Source of the DNA: Benincasa hispida
Lineage: Eukaryota; Streptophyta; Magnoliopsida; Cucurbitales; Cucurbitaceae
DNA: 64,000 nt
Reading direction: 5' to 3'
Assembly (NCBI RefSeq): GCF_009727055.1
Contig: NC_052355.1
Coordinates: 49,193,521-49,257,520 of the forward strand
The notes under the pieces: model-generated
Told to the model about the DNA's origin: nothing
The model's database searches: none
Seen by the model: the letters and a program-made list of their open reading frames with translations, nothing else
Shown: positions 13,353 through 24,195 of the stretch, piece after piece
Layout of the letters: each line of letters starts with the position of its first letter
How positions within the stretch are numbered: position 1 is the stretch's first letter
Position numbers and translations under genes: made by a program

Positions 13353-14603
13353 ATGAATTATGTATTTTCGACAACAGGAGATGACAGTAATATGAGGTCT
13401 GATTCACTACTTAAGGGGATGATATTCAATTCCAAATTTGATTCAAAAAATGTAGTGAAAAACTATTCAATCATTCGACATCAAAATTTTGAAGTCATTG
13501 AGTCGAAGAAAACAACATGGGATGTCAGGTGTAAAAGATATGGCAATGGGTGCACGTGGAGACTTCACGTTGTTTGTCGTAAAAAACACAGTAAATTTGA
13601 AATTACACAGTACAATGGCTTGCATTCTTGTGTGTATGCGATAGACCACTTGCAGTAAGGTAAGCATATTTACCTCATTAGTGTTGTTTTCATTATGAAA
13701 ATACTAATAGCTAAAATTTAACTTCTTATTGTTGTAGATGGAATGACAACTATTCTGTAATTAGAGCACATATGCATGTTCTAGTACAATATAGGCACAT
13801 ACTCGATACACATATGCCTAATCATGTAATATTTTATTCATTCATATATCATATATTCATAATGTTTCAATCTTCTGGTTAATTCATTTTTTGACACATA
13901 TGCATGCAGATTATTTGGGAGCCATATAATCATCTGATCCAACTATTGCCGCCATACTGTCTCGATGGCAATGAGATATGGACATCCAGATGTCCACTCA
14001 TATGCTTCTTCGTTGTGGAGTGGCATCACCCAGATCGTGTGATGCGTCAATTTGGGATGTTGCAACAAATTCCTCAACCTCGCAACACGGACGCCCGACT
14101 TCATTCACACGATCTAAGAGGCAGGCATGAGCGAGACTGGATTGCATATCTGGCTTTTCAAATTACAATCTGGGAAAATCGACGCAGTTTGGTTGTTAAT
14201 AGACCTTCTATTAACAACAGTGTAGGTACCGAGCCTAGATATATTGAATGGTATTCCACTGTGAGCAGGCGATACATAACTAAAGTAGGAGCATCCTATC
14301 ACTTGTTGGTATGAGTTTATTGTTTACTATGATTGTTTGATTTTATTTCTTCATTGCACACCAAAATAAATTTTAAAGTCATTAACTTGTTATTCAATTC
14401 TTTTTCAATCCGAGCTTCCAAATTTGTCAATATCTACTCAAAGAGCCTTGTATAGACTCACCTCGATATATCGAGTGCAATATTTCGATAGTGATGTTTC
14501 AATGGAAGAACAAGTGATCCAGCAAGACATGAGGATGTTCCTATTCAACCCAATGTTCGAAATGAATATCCAACAACGTCACTCAATCAGTACACTTCCA
14601 TGA
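13353..14603 (+). CDS. predicted MuDR DNA-binding domain / plant mobile domain fusion (MULE-1 cargo)
   Basis: Proposed exons are 13353-13654, 13738-13825, 13910-14308 and 14415-14603. All junctions are GT-AG, the frame closes, and there is no internal stop (325 aa). Residues about 15-97 are a MuDR-type DNA-binding domain, with zinc ligands in RCKRYGNGCTWRL and ending in LHSC. From about residue 102 the protein becomes the middle and C-terminal part of a plant mobile domain (PMD, MAIN/MAIL type), with IIWEPYNHL, WHHPDRVMRQFG and EPRYIEWY. The DDE transposase core and the N-terminal half of the PMD that occur between these parts in MULE-2 are absent, so an internal deletion probably made the fusion. 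The PMD is known from MAIN/MAIL1 proteins and from transposons. Whether this gene is expressed is unknown. The start codon could lie elsewhere. Confidence 0.5.
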
Positions 14604-15094
14604 TGTCCATTCCCTCAACAATTGGATTTTTTCCAACAACCCTCAGTACACTAAGCATGGAAAAAGGACAAACTTCACATGTCCATTCAAATATCCATGA
14701 CCAGTAAGTTACATATCGACAACGTAGTGAGGGTATACACTTTCTAGAGGAAAGTCAACCACCAAATGTAAGAGGGCGTGGCGATCATTGACACTATGTC
14801 ACTCAACGTAATCAATCTAGGTGTAATAGAGGATCTTTTTCCAGTCGCAAATAAAGAACATTGTACACATGATTAAATTTGAAATTCAATTACGAAAATG
14901 CACTTGCAGTCTACAACACATCCTAAAAAACCTTGACTATTATTTACAATAGTCGAAAGTTAATATCTATACTTTTGCACAAGTTTTTAACAACTTTAAA
15001 CAAAAAAAAAATTGAAATTAAAAATTAATATTGAGTATTCAAATCAATCATAGCAACTTCTTAATCTCAAAATAACACAATATTGCTATCAAAT

Positions 15095-16660
15095 CAATCA
15101 TAGATACTACTAAGCAATCGGATAGAGAATACCAAGCGATCGGATAGATATTACCAAGTGATCGAATAGATATTTCTAAGCGATCGGAGAGAATACTAAG
15201 CGGTCGTTTGGCTAATACTAAGCGGTCGTTTGGCTAATACTAAGCGATCGTTTAGATAATACTAAGCGATCAGATAGATATTACAAAGCGATCGGAGAGA
15301 ATACTAAGCGATCGTTTGGCTAATACTAAGCGATCTTTTAGATAATACTAAGCGATCGTTTAGCAAATACTAAGCGATCGTTTAGATAATACTAAGCGAT
15401 CGTTTAGTTAATACTAAGCGGTCGTTTAGCTAACTGTTACATGATCGTTTGGCTAATACTAAGCAATCGCTTAGGTTTTGTTCGATCTTTTAGATAATAC
15501 TAAGTGATCGTTTAGGTTTTGTTAAGCGATCATTTAGAGAATACCAAGTGATTGTTTAGCTAACTGTTTCGCGATCGCTTCGATATCCATTATGCGATCA
15601 TTTGGCTAATACTAAGTGATCATTTAGATAATACTAAGCGATCGTTTAGCTAATACTAAGCGATCATTTAGATATCCATTGCGCGATCATGTACTAATTT
15701 ATAAAGCGATCGTTTGGCTAACACTAAGCGATCGCTTAGGTTTTGTTATTTGATCGTTTAGATAATACTAAGCGATTGTTTAGATTTTGTTAAGCAATCG
15801 TTTAGCTAACTATTACGTGATCATTTAGATATCCATTACGCGATCATGTACTAATTTATAAAAACGATCGTTTGGCTAATATTAAGCGATCATTTAGGTT
15901 TTGTTATGCGATCGTTTAGATATTACTAAGTGATCATTTAGTTAACTGTTATGCGATCGTTTAGCTATCCATTACGCAATCGTGTACTAATTTATAAAGC
16001 AATCATTTGGCTAATACTAAGCGATCGCTTAGGTTTTGTTATGCGATCGTTTAGATAATACTAAGCGATCGTTTACCTAACTATTACAAGATCGTTTAGT
16101 TTTTGTTTAGATAAATTTGTGCTAAATTTGTAGAATACAATTGGTGTTGTACATTTAACTAAGCGATCGTTTAGATAAATTTGTGCTAAAATTACATATT
16201 GTATAGTACAATTGGTGTTATACATAATATAATTGGTGCTAAAATTACATATTATACCGTACAATTGATGTGTATATCAAACATATCTAGATCGATATTC
16301 AGTCGTTGGTGCATCATACTCTATTCATTGACTGTTATATCATTTCTGACTTTCAGACCTTTCATATAACCACCAATATAATTTCTTTCGGACTCATCTC
16401 AATCCCCACCAAATCGTACAAAGATACGAAGTAGCGTCATTGATCTATAATTGGATAAACAAATCATCGATAAATGAATGATCGTGTATAAATTACTAAG
16501 CGATCGTGTATAAATTACTAAGAGATCGTATATAAATTACTAAGCGATCGTGTATAATTTACTAAGCGTTCGTGTATAAATTACTAAGCAATCGTGTATA
16601 ATTTACTAAGCGATCGTGTATAAATTATTAAGCGACGGTGTATAATTTACTAAACGCATA
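15095..16660. repeat. MULE-1 GCGATCGTTT minisatellite
   Basis: This is a long, imperfect tandem array whose unit is about 22-24 bases, of the form AATACTAAGCGATCGTTTAG. Each good unit contains the palindrome CGATCG. Alternative spacers (ttttgttatgcgatcgttta and similar) form higher-order blocks. A gap of mostly unique DNA at about 16100-16480 is followed by a second sub-array (about 16490-16660) with the spacer gtgtataaattactaa. It lies just inside the right terminal inverted repeat. Confidence 0.9.
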
Positions 16661-16699
16661 GTAATTTACTAAACAATCGTGTTCAACAGATGCATTAAT

Positions 16700-16926
16700 G
16701 TGGCGTACTGGGGAAAAATAATAAAATATTCCCGAATGACTGGTTTAATTTTTTCTTTTTTAATGTGGCGTACGGGGAAAAAACTAATAATAAAATATTC
16801 CTGAATGCGTCTTTCAAGAGGCGCATTTGAATGGGGACAAAAAACTACCCTTTTTCCCCTAAATAAGTTGGAAACCCCCCATTTTCCCCAATTAACTTTC
16901 AAAACAACCCCCTATCTAAATAACCC
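16700..16926 (-). repeat. MULE-1 right terminal inverted repeat
   Basis: This is the inverted partner of 5264-5440. It contains the block aataaaatattcccgaat twice (near 16720 and 16785), so the right repeat has an internal duplication that the left one lacks. It ends ...ctaaataaccc at 16926. Confidence 0.75.
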
Positions 16927-16935
16927 TCTCTTTTG

Positions 16936-17525
16936 CATACTAATCAACACATTTTGGCAAGTATTTACTCTGGATCGCACCTTTATTTCAAATCCTAGTT
17001 TGACGGCCTCCAAATCCTCAATCTCCACGGCTAAAACATATGCAGCCTCCGTCCCATCCAACAACCATACCAAGCAAGAACAAAACTCATTCGTAATCTC
17101 TGAATCGTTGTCCGCATTTAATTTCATCATTCCATTATCATCCATTTTCACTTCCAACCATACCTAAGTCATACATCCCGCCACTCTGTTTCCATCCACA
17201 CGAGCCGAATCATCCATTGGAACAAGAAGCATAGCGTAATACAATAGCCTTTTCAGTCGATCAATTGGCTCCTTTAGGGACTTGAATTCACCATTCAGTT
17301 GTTTAAACTTTTCCACGACTGGTTCAGGATTCATTGCCCTAGGTTTTTTAGATCGCATTATGGTCAACGGAATTGATTCATATTCGGAATCTCAAATGCA
17401 TCTCAGAGACTTGAGCGGGAAAATTAGTTCCCCATTCCTAATCACGTGTTTCAATTGATTCACAATACTAGGAGGAGAATTATGGCGTTTTGAGGATTTC
17501 GTGAAGCAGTTACAGTTCGGAGAAT
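16936..17525. other. spacer between MULE-1 and Copia-2
   Basis: No intact gene was recognised. Minus-strand open stretches (16912-17157 and 17164-17367) could be remnants of a coding sequence or of the Copia-2 integration site, but no family was recognised. Confidence 0.4.
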
Positions 17526-18018
17526 TGTTGGAAAAAGTAGGACCCTTAGAACGACGAATAGTGAACCGTTAAAGCACGACGGTCAAGCGAAGAGCAAAAC
17601 CTGCAAAACAGAAACTCGTTATAGGCTGAGTCACGGAGCTCGTAAGAAGGTCTGAAAATTGCCACGTTGTAAGTGAAGAAGCAAATGTGATTTTTCAAAC
17701 TGCTAAAGGCTAGGCCTTTCGTAGGCCTTCAACGATGAATCGTTTGGAGCAAGAAGTGCTCTCCGCCACAGAACGTGCGCAGATGGAATGGAATGGACCA
17801 TTTCCCGAACAGACGGCGCGTGTGTGGGACGTCCACCGAACCCACATTGGTCTATCTCCTCACTCCCTTCAATACATGGATACCCCTTGGGGCCCAAACC
17901 CAAAACACAAGATTGGAGTACATAAAGAAGACTTCTAACACCAAATTTTCCAATGTGGGATTCTCCACCAAAAAGGTTGGTTCCCTCTTTATTTTGAAAG
18001 TTAAATTTTCACCCAACA
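17526..18018 (-). repeat. Copia-2 3' LTR
   Basis: 493 bp, ending ...CACCCAACA. On the minus strand a purine tract CCAAGTGGGGGAT precedes TGTTGGGTG. It is shorter than its partner, with a missing block corresponding to about 22605-22800 of the right LTR. Confidence 0.8.
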
Positions 18019-18042
18019 ATCCCCCACTTGGAAATTTAAACA

Positions 18043-18073
<31 letters not shown>

Positions 18074-18084
18074 TTTCATCGAGC

Positions 18085-18122
18085 CTGTCTCTTATACACA
18101 TCTAGATGTGTATAAGAGACAG
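18085..18122. other. Tn5 mosaic-end palindrome (Nextera mate-pair junction artefact)
   Basis: A perfect 38-bp inverted repeat made of the 19-bp Tn5 mosaic end CTGTCTCTTATACACATCT followed directly by its reverse complement. This is the circularisation junction sequence of Nextera mate-pair libraries. Translation gives the well-known contaminant string [11 protein letters not shown]. It lies just after a run of about 27 A (18042-18069). This is not plant DNA, so sequence on its two sides may not be contiguous in the genome. Confidence 0.97.
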
Positions 18123-18149
18123 CTATACAACACTGTGCATAAGCAAAGG

Positions 18150-21100
18150 TGTCTTACGACTTGAACCTTTACATAGTGTAGATGATTCAGAATATATTAG
18201 AGTAACCCTTGGTTTTGAACTCTAACTCTAACAGCATCTCACACAGAGTGCTATTAGGGTATAGTACGAAAGCCCGTGCTTTAAGGCCTAGCACGTGAAT
18301 CCCAGTTTAGTGAATGCTCTAGAGAGTTTGCCTAGGAACTCCATAGGAAGTGGCCCTTACTTCCACATTCAAACAGGTGAGTTTATCAAGAGTACTCTTG
18401 TAGCTAGGTACCCCACTTGTCATCAAGCATAGATCTCATTAAGAACTGAATTCAACATTTCTTACGCTTAGGATATCATGCTCAGACTTAGTCATAGGAA
18501 TGGAACTCTGTGTTTGGTTTAGCATGATTCACTATATATCGCTCGTGATCAGTTATTACTCGTTGAACCTGTTTCTTAGGATCTCTTGTCTAAAGGTTGG
18601 GCTTTCCTCACTGTGATTCATCTTTCGATAGGCATGAGTCTCATCCTTTTTGAGGTTCTGAAAACCTTTTCTCTGACCAGTCCTTTTATCAAAGGATCTA
18701 CCAAATTTTCATCAGTCTGTATGTGATCCACTCTGACTGCACCAGTAGTGAGAAACTCTTTAATGGTATTGTGCTTACGATGTATTTGACGTCTCTTTCC
18801 ATTGTAGTAACAGTTCTAAACTTTTGCGATTGCTGCAGTACTATTGCAATAGATCAATATGGCTAGTACCGACTTTTTCCATAAGGGAATCTCTGATAGC
18901 AGACTTCTAAGCAGTCTGCTTCTTCACTAGCTGTTGCTAGTGCTATCATTTCTGACTCCATCGTAGTTTGGGCTAAAATAGTCTGTTTCTTGGACTTCCA
19001 AGAGACAGCCCCGCTGGCTATATTAAAGATATAGCCACTTGTAGCCTTTGAATCATCCGAAAGAGAGTTCCAATCAGCATCGTTGAACTCTTCCAGGACA
19101 GCGGGAAACTTTTGATAATGTAATCCTAGGTTTTAGGTTTTCTTCAAGTATCTCATGACCCTTTCTATAGCATTCCAATGCTCTTTACTAGGTCTGCTTG
19201 TAAACCTACAAAGTAATCCTACAGCTTAAGCTATGTCAGGCCTAGTGCAGTCAGCAGCGTATCTAAGACTGCCTATGATGCTCGCATACTCGATTGATTA
19301 ACACTGTCACTAGTGTTCTTGAACAACTTGACACTAGGGTCATAAGAAGTACAAGCTAGTTTACACTCAAAGTAATTATATTTCTTTAGAATTTTTTTCT
19401 ATATAATGAGATTGATCCAAAGAAATTCCCTTTCCAGACCTATTTACTTTTATACCTAAGATTATACTAGCTTCTCCTAAGTCTTTCATGTCGAAGTTCG
19501 CACTCAATATTGATTTTACATCATTTATGATGTGCAAGTTCGACCCAAAGATCAATAAATCATCTACATATAGACACAAGATAGTGCAGAGGTTATTATC
19601 AAACTTATGGTAGATGCATTTGTCACTCTCATTGACCTTGAAACCTTTAGATAGGATAAGGTTGTCAAATTTTTCATGTCATTGCTTAGGAGCTTGCAGT
19701 CCATAAAGAGATTTATCTAATTTGCACATCTTATTTTCTTGATCATGGACAACAAAACCCTCAAGTTGTTCCATGTAAATCTCTTTTTCAAGTTCACCGT
19801 TTAGGAAAGCAGTTTTTACATCCATCTGATGTACTATGAGGTTATAAAGGGCGGCGAGACAGAACAGGATACAGATAGAGGTAGTTCTAGTGACGGGGGA
19901 GAATGTGTCAGAAATCTACGTTTTCTCTTTGTTTAAAGCCCTTTGCTACTAACCTGGCTTTAAATTTATCGACAGTCCCATTAGGTCTAAGTTTCCTCCT
20001 CAAGATCCATTTGCACCCTATTGCCTTACATCCTGGGGGTAGATCTACTAAGTGCTAAGTCCTATTTGACTCAAGTGAGTCCATCACACCATTTATGGCT
20101 TCTTGCCATAGGTTGGCATCTACTGAGGACAGGGCATCCCTCAAATCTTTAGGGTCTTCTTCTACATTGTAGGTCAGGTTCCAAAATCTTTGGCAGTTCT
20201 AGCTCTTTTGCTTCTTCTAGGTTCTGGGTCAGTTTCCTGTCTAGGGTTAAGATTTCTAACTAGGGTTATACTACTTAATCCAGAGCCGCCACTATTCCTT
20301 GATTTAAAAGGAAATATATCTTCAAAGAAGTCGGCATCATTTGACTCAATGATCACTTGGTTCCCTAGATCATAAAACCTGTAGGCTTTACTATTTAAGG
20401 CATAACCTATAAAGACACGCTCGTAAGCCCTACTAGCCAACTTTCTCCTTTTTGGGTCAAGAATCCTTACAAAGGCTAGATAACCCTAAGTTCTAAAGTA
20501 GGACAAATTTGGTTTCTTATTCTTGAGAATTTCATAAGGCGGAGTTTTGTTTTTAGATTTTGGGATTCTATTTAGGACATAACACACGGTAAGAATGATT
20601 TCACCCCCACCAATAAGACGCAGCTCCTGAACTAAGTAAAATAGCAACTACTAGCTCAGCTAAAGTTCTATTTTTCCTTTCGGATTTTCCGTTCATTTCA
20701 AGAGAATAAGGTGCGGTCTTTTCGTGTATTATTCCATGTGACTTAAAAAAAACTCATTAAAACTGTCTGAGTCGTACTCCGTTCCCCTATCACTACGAAG
20801 TCTTTTAACCTTTCTATTAAATTGATTCTCTATTTTAGAAATGAAAAGTTTAAAGACATCAAAAGCATCACTTTTGTTTTTCAGCAAGTATACAAAAGTA
20901 AATCATAACAGTCATCAATAAAAGTAATGAAATATCATTTACTGTTCCTAGTCAAGATGCCACCAAATTCACAAACATCAGAATGAATCAAATCTAGAGG
21001 CTCGGGATTCCTAAGTACAGATTTATGCGGAGTTTTAGTAATTTTAGCCTGACTACAATACTCGCATTTATCAAAATCATTCGTGGATAACTTAGATATC

Positions 21101-22480
21101 ATTTCCAGCCTAATCATCTTACTAATTAAATTCTTATTCACATGACAGAGTCTAGCATGCCAAATATTCATAGAACACAACATATACACAGAAGATTTCA
21201 TTTTATTAAAATCTAAATTTAATTTAAACATTCCCTCAGTTGCATACTCTTTCCCTACAAATACATTATTTTTGGTAAAGGTATATAGATCTTCCCCTAT
21301 AGTTTGAGTAAACCCGGCTTTGTTGAGGAGATAGCCCGAAACCAAATTCTTTCTTATTTCTAGAGTGTGCAGAACGTCCTTCAACGTGAGAGTCTTCCCA
21401 GAGGTAAACTTCAGTTCCACCTCGCCAGTTCCAGCAACTTTCGTGGAGTGGTGATCTCCCAACAGAATATTCTTATCATTAGTTTCAGTATAAGTTTTAA
21501 ATAGACTAAGGTCGTGACAGACATGGTGCGTAGCACCAATGTCTATCCACCACTCTTCACAACTACCGATCACATTTACTTCTGTGATCATGGAGACTAA
21601 CGGTTCTTCTGTCAAGTTCGCCTGACCAGCAAGATGACGCCTGTTCCTACAGCTCCTAGCCATGTGCCCAGGTTTATTACAATTAAAACAGAGGAACTAT
21701 ACTATTTCTCCTGAAGGGGGCTTCTGTTTTTTCTGTTGGTTCTGGTTGTTGGAGTCACGGTTCTGACCTTTCCTCTTTGCCCCTTAGATTTTTTGTCAGG
21801 TTTTACCATGGCAAAGGCGGGTTTCCCAGGTACTGCGTTCACCTCCTCCCTCTGGTCCTACTTTCGAGCTTCTTCCTCAATCCTTAACCGGATTATAAGA
21901 CTCTCCAAGGAGAACTCCTTGGTCTTATGCCTCAAAGTGTTCTTAAAGTCCTTCCACAAAGGGGGTAGTTTATCAATAATAACAGCAACTTGGAATTGTT
22001 CGTCTAGAGGCATACCTTCAGTAATTAACTCGTGGGCTATCTTCTGGAGTTCATGGGATTGGGCCTCCACGAATTTGTCATCCGTCATCTGGAACTTGAG
22101 ATAACGGCTAACAACATATTTCTTCGACCCAGCCTCCTCGGTTTCATACTTCTTTTGCAGGGCATCCCAAACCTCCTTCGTTGTCTTCATTGTACTATAG
22201 TAGTCATACAGATCATCAGTCAAACCATTTAAAATGAAATTCTTACCGAGAAGTCTTTCTCCTCCCAGTCAGCAGCTTCTTTTATCTGTTGTTCAGTTGA
22301 TTCTTCTAAAGGGACGATCGGCTTAGCGCTAGTACAAGTTTCAGCAACTTTCTTAACGGTGAGGATGAACAGCATCTTTTACTTCCACCGGTTGAAGTTC
22401 GCTCCTTCGAACCGGAGTGGACGGTTGAGGTCAGATATCATAACGTTTTGTTGCTACTGAAGGTCATTGATGATGTGGCG
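18150..22480 (-). pseudogene. Copia-2 gag-pol polyprotein (frameshifted)
   Basis: The gag (21858-22223) shows a UBN2/Copia gag pattern with MKTTKEVWDALQKKYETEEA. A zinc knuckle CFNCNKPGHMARSC follows near 21670. The protease reads WWIDIGATHH where DTGA or DSGA is usual, so the residue after the catalytic Asp is changed. The integrase zinc-binding segment has WHARLCHVN and KCEYCSQAK (20935-21663). The linker (20174-20440) has RVFIGYALNSKAYRFYD. The reverse transcriptase has an intact YVDDLLIFG (about 19560). RNase H is at about 18880-19300. Frames change repeatedly. Confidence 0.85.
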
Positions 22481-22494
22481 AAACGTCTTAAAAT

Positions 22495-23163
22495 TGTTGG
22501 AAACGGCAGGACCCTCAAAATGACGAACAATGAACCGTCAAGGCACAGCGGTCAAGCGAAGAGCAAAACCTGCAAAACAGAAACTCGTTATAAGTTAAGT
22601 CGCAGAGCACGCTCTCTTTAAAACATTTCGTAGCTCTACCCAAGTGTGCAAGTAGGTCTGAAAATTGTCACGTTGTCCCCAAGATAAAACAACCAAAAGA
22701 ACCCGATCGGAAATGCACCGTTACCGATCGGAACACACACCCTTTCTAAACTCACTGCTCGAAAAGCTAAAATGGGAGAGGAGAGGGAGAGGAAAAGAAG
22801 TGATAAGTGAAGAAGCAAATGTACTTTTTCGAACTGTTGAAGGTCGGGCCTTTTATAGGCCTTCAGAGATGCCAGAACGAGCAGACGAACACGAACGGAA
22901 CGGAACGGACCGTTTCCTCATTTTTTCCGGTTAAAAAAATATTTTTATTAAAAAATAATCATCACACACGCGTCTCGCCACGCCCGACTGGATGGACAGC
23001 AGCACCTGTGGGACGTCCACCGAACCCACATTGGTCTATCTCCTCACTCTCTCACAAGATTGGAGTACATAAAGGAGACTTCCAACACCAAAACACCAAA
23101 TTTTCCAATGTGAGATTCTCCAATCAAAAAAGTTTGTTCCCTCTTTGTTTTAAAAGTTAAATT
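22495..23163 (-). repeat. Copia-2 5' LTR
   Basis: It is similar to 17526-18018, sharing blocks such as ggtcaagcgaagagcaaaac and ttggtctatctcctcactc. Its last bases (the ttcacccaaca end) are missing at 23163. It retains a central block absent from the left copy. Confidence 0.75.
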
Positions 23164-24195
23164 AGATGTGAAACTCATACTTGTTTGGTTAAAGCAGAAA
23201 CCAACGCAGAGAAATTTCAGGAACAAAGAAAATAAAAGATTTCGTTACAAGAAAGAATCGATAGAACCGACAGACAATTAGAGATTATCAATTTACAGCT
23301 AACTTTACTTCTGCACGAGTTTTGAGGATCGAAATGGTGTTGCTTTGCACCATGGGAGAGAGTCGGAGATGGAAAAGGATGCCGGTAGAGCTAGTGCGCC
23401 TTTGGCTGAAATATCTTGAAAATTTTGAAAACTCATGAAAACTAGTAACTTAAATTAAGAGGATAAAATGGTTAACCATGACTGTGTCCATTCTCAGAAC
23501 AAAATTCAAACACATGCTCCAGTTTGATACCTATCTTTTTAGTTGGTTCAACAGTTGCCAAGTGGAGAATCAAATCATCCAATTTTAGAATAGTAATTAA
23601 TGTCTTATACATTCAATTATACTCAAATTACTGTAAAGGGGCAAAAAAAAAACCGTTAGCGAGGCCTTTGATATCACAACCGAGAAGGCCATACAGACCA
23701 TAGGTCAAATTCTATAATCGAAAAACATCTTCGTGATAGACAAATTCGAAATTGCTATTCTATAAGATATGAGCAATGACGTTAATCGACATATTTACTA
23801 AAAACAAAGTCAAATCAAACTACAAAAAGAAGGGGAAAAATGGTACATGGGCTCGGGGCAGTTCATATAATTCATCCCAGGAGTTGCTTATACGTACCAT
23901 ACCTTCGACATTTTGCGTACAACTAGTCCTGGAACACCTGCAAAGTCATCTACTCCTTAGGTGACAAAACTGCTCAAACAAGTTCTCTCGTTAAAACAGA
24001 TCAACAAAAGATTGGTATCAACTTTCTCTGGCAGTTTACGAGGCAGCAACCAATCCTCCAACCTCTATTTCACAATAGCCACATCATGTTCAATCTTCTG
24101 AGGAAGGAACTTTCCACTTGCAAAAGAAATAAATGGTATTGATGGAAGGAGATTCTCCAAAACAATCAGTTCAAATCCCATATTGTATGTTCTAA
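23164..24195. other. intergenic DNA and 3' region of the O-fucosyltransferase gene
   Basis: No coding sequence was recognised with confidence. The part nearest 24195 is probably the 3' UTR of the minus-strand gene. A short minus-strand start near 23355 (MVQSNTISILKTRAEVKLAV) has no recognised family. Confidence 0.5.

Larger units (their letters stand above)
5264..16926. mobile_element. MULE-1: Mutator-like element with nested Copia
   Basis: The two ends are inverted copies of each other. The left end starts GGGTTATAAATAGGGGG. The right end, reverse complemented, starts GGGTTATTTAGATAGGGGG, and similarity continues for roughly 170-220 bp. The flanking 9-mers tcttttttg (5255-5263) and tctcttttg (16927-16935) differ at one base, as expected for an aged Mutator 9-bp target duplication. 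The interior has a MuDR-type DNA-binding domain and a plant mobile domain, but no DDE transposase core, so the element is non-autonomous. Removing the nested Copia leaves about 5.9 kb. A long minisatellite lies next to the right terminal repeat. Confidence 0.8.
17526..23163 (-). mobile_element. Copia-2: Ty1/Copia retrotransposon
   Basis: This is a minus-strand Copia element between two related LTRs (17526-18018 and 22495-23163). Both open with TGTTGGAAA on the plus strand. It carries degraded gag, protease, integrase, reverse transcriptase and RNase H in that order. It contains an assembly artefact at 18085-18122, so its 3' end may be chimeric. No tRNA-Met primer site was seen next to the 5' LTR, and no target duplication was identified. 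Confidence 0.8.

Noticed and set aside
15095..16660. CRISPR-like array
   Set aside because: The repeats are short, degenerate and contiguous with no unique spacers, in a plant nuclear context. They are a transposon minisatellite.
17775..18164. Open frame running through the poly-A and adapter
   Set aside because: It contains the translated Tn5 mosaic-end string and a poly-Lys run. It is an artefact frame and not a gene.
23250..23400. Possible 5' exon on the minus strand (MVQSNTISILK)
   Set aside because: It is short, no family was recognised, and no continuing exons were found. It is kept only as a remark.
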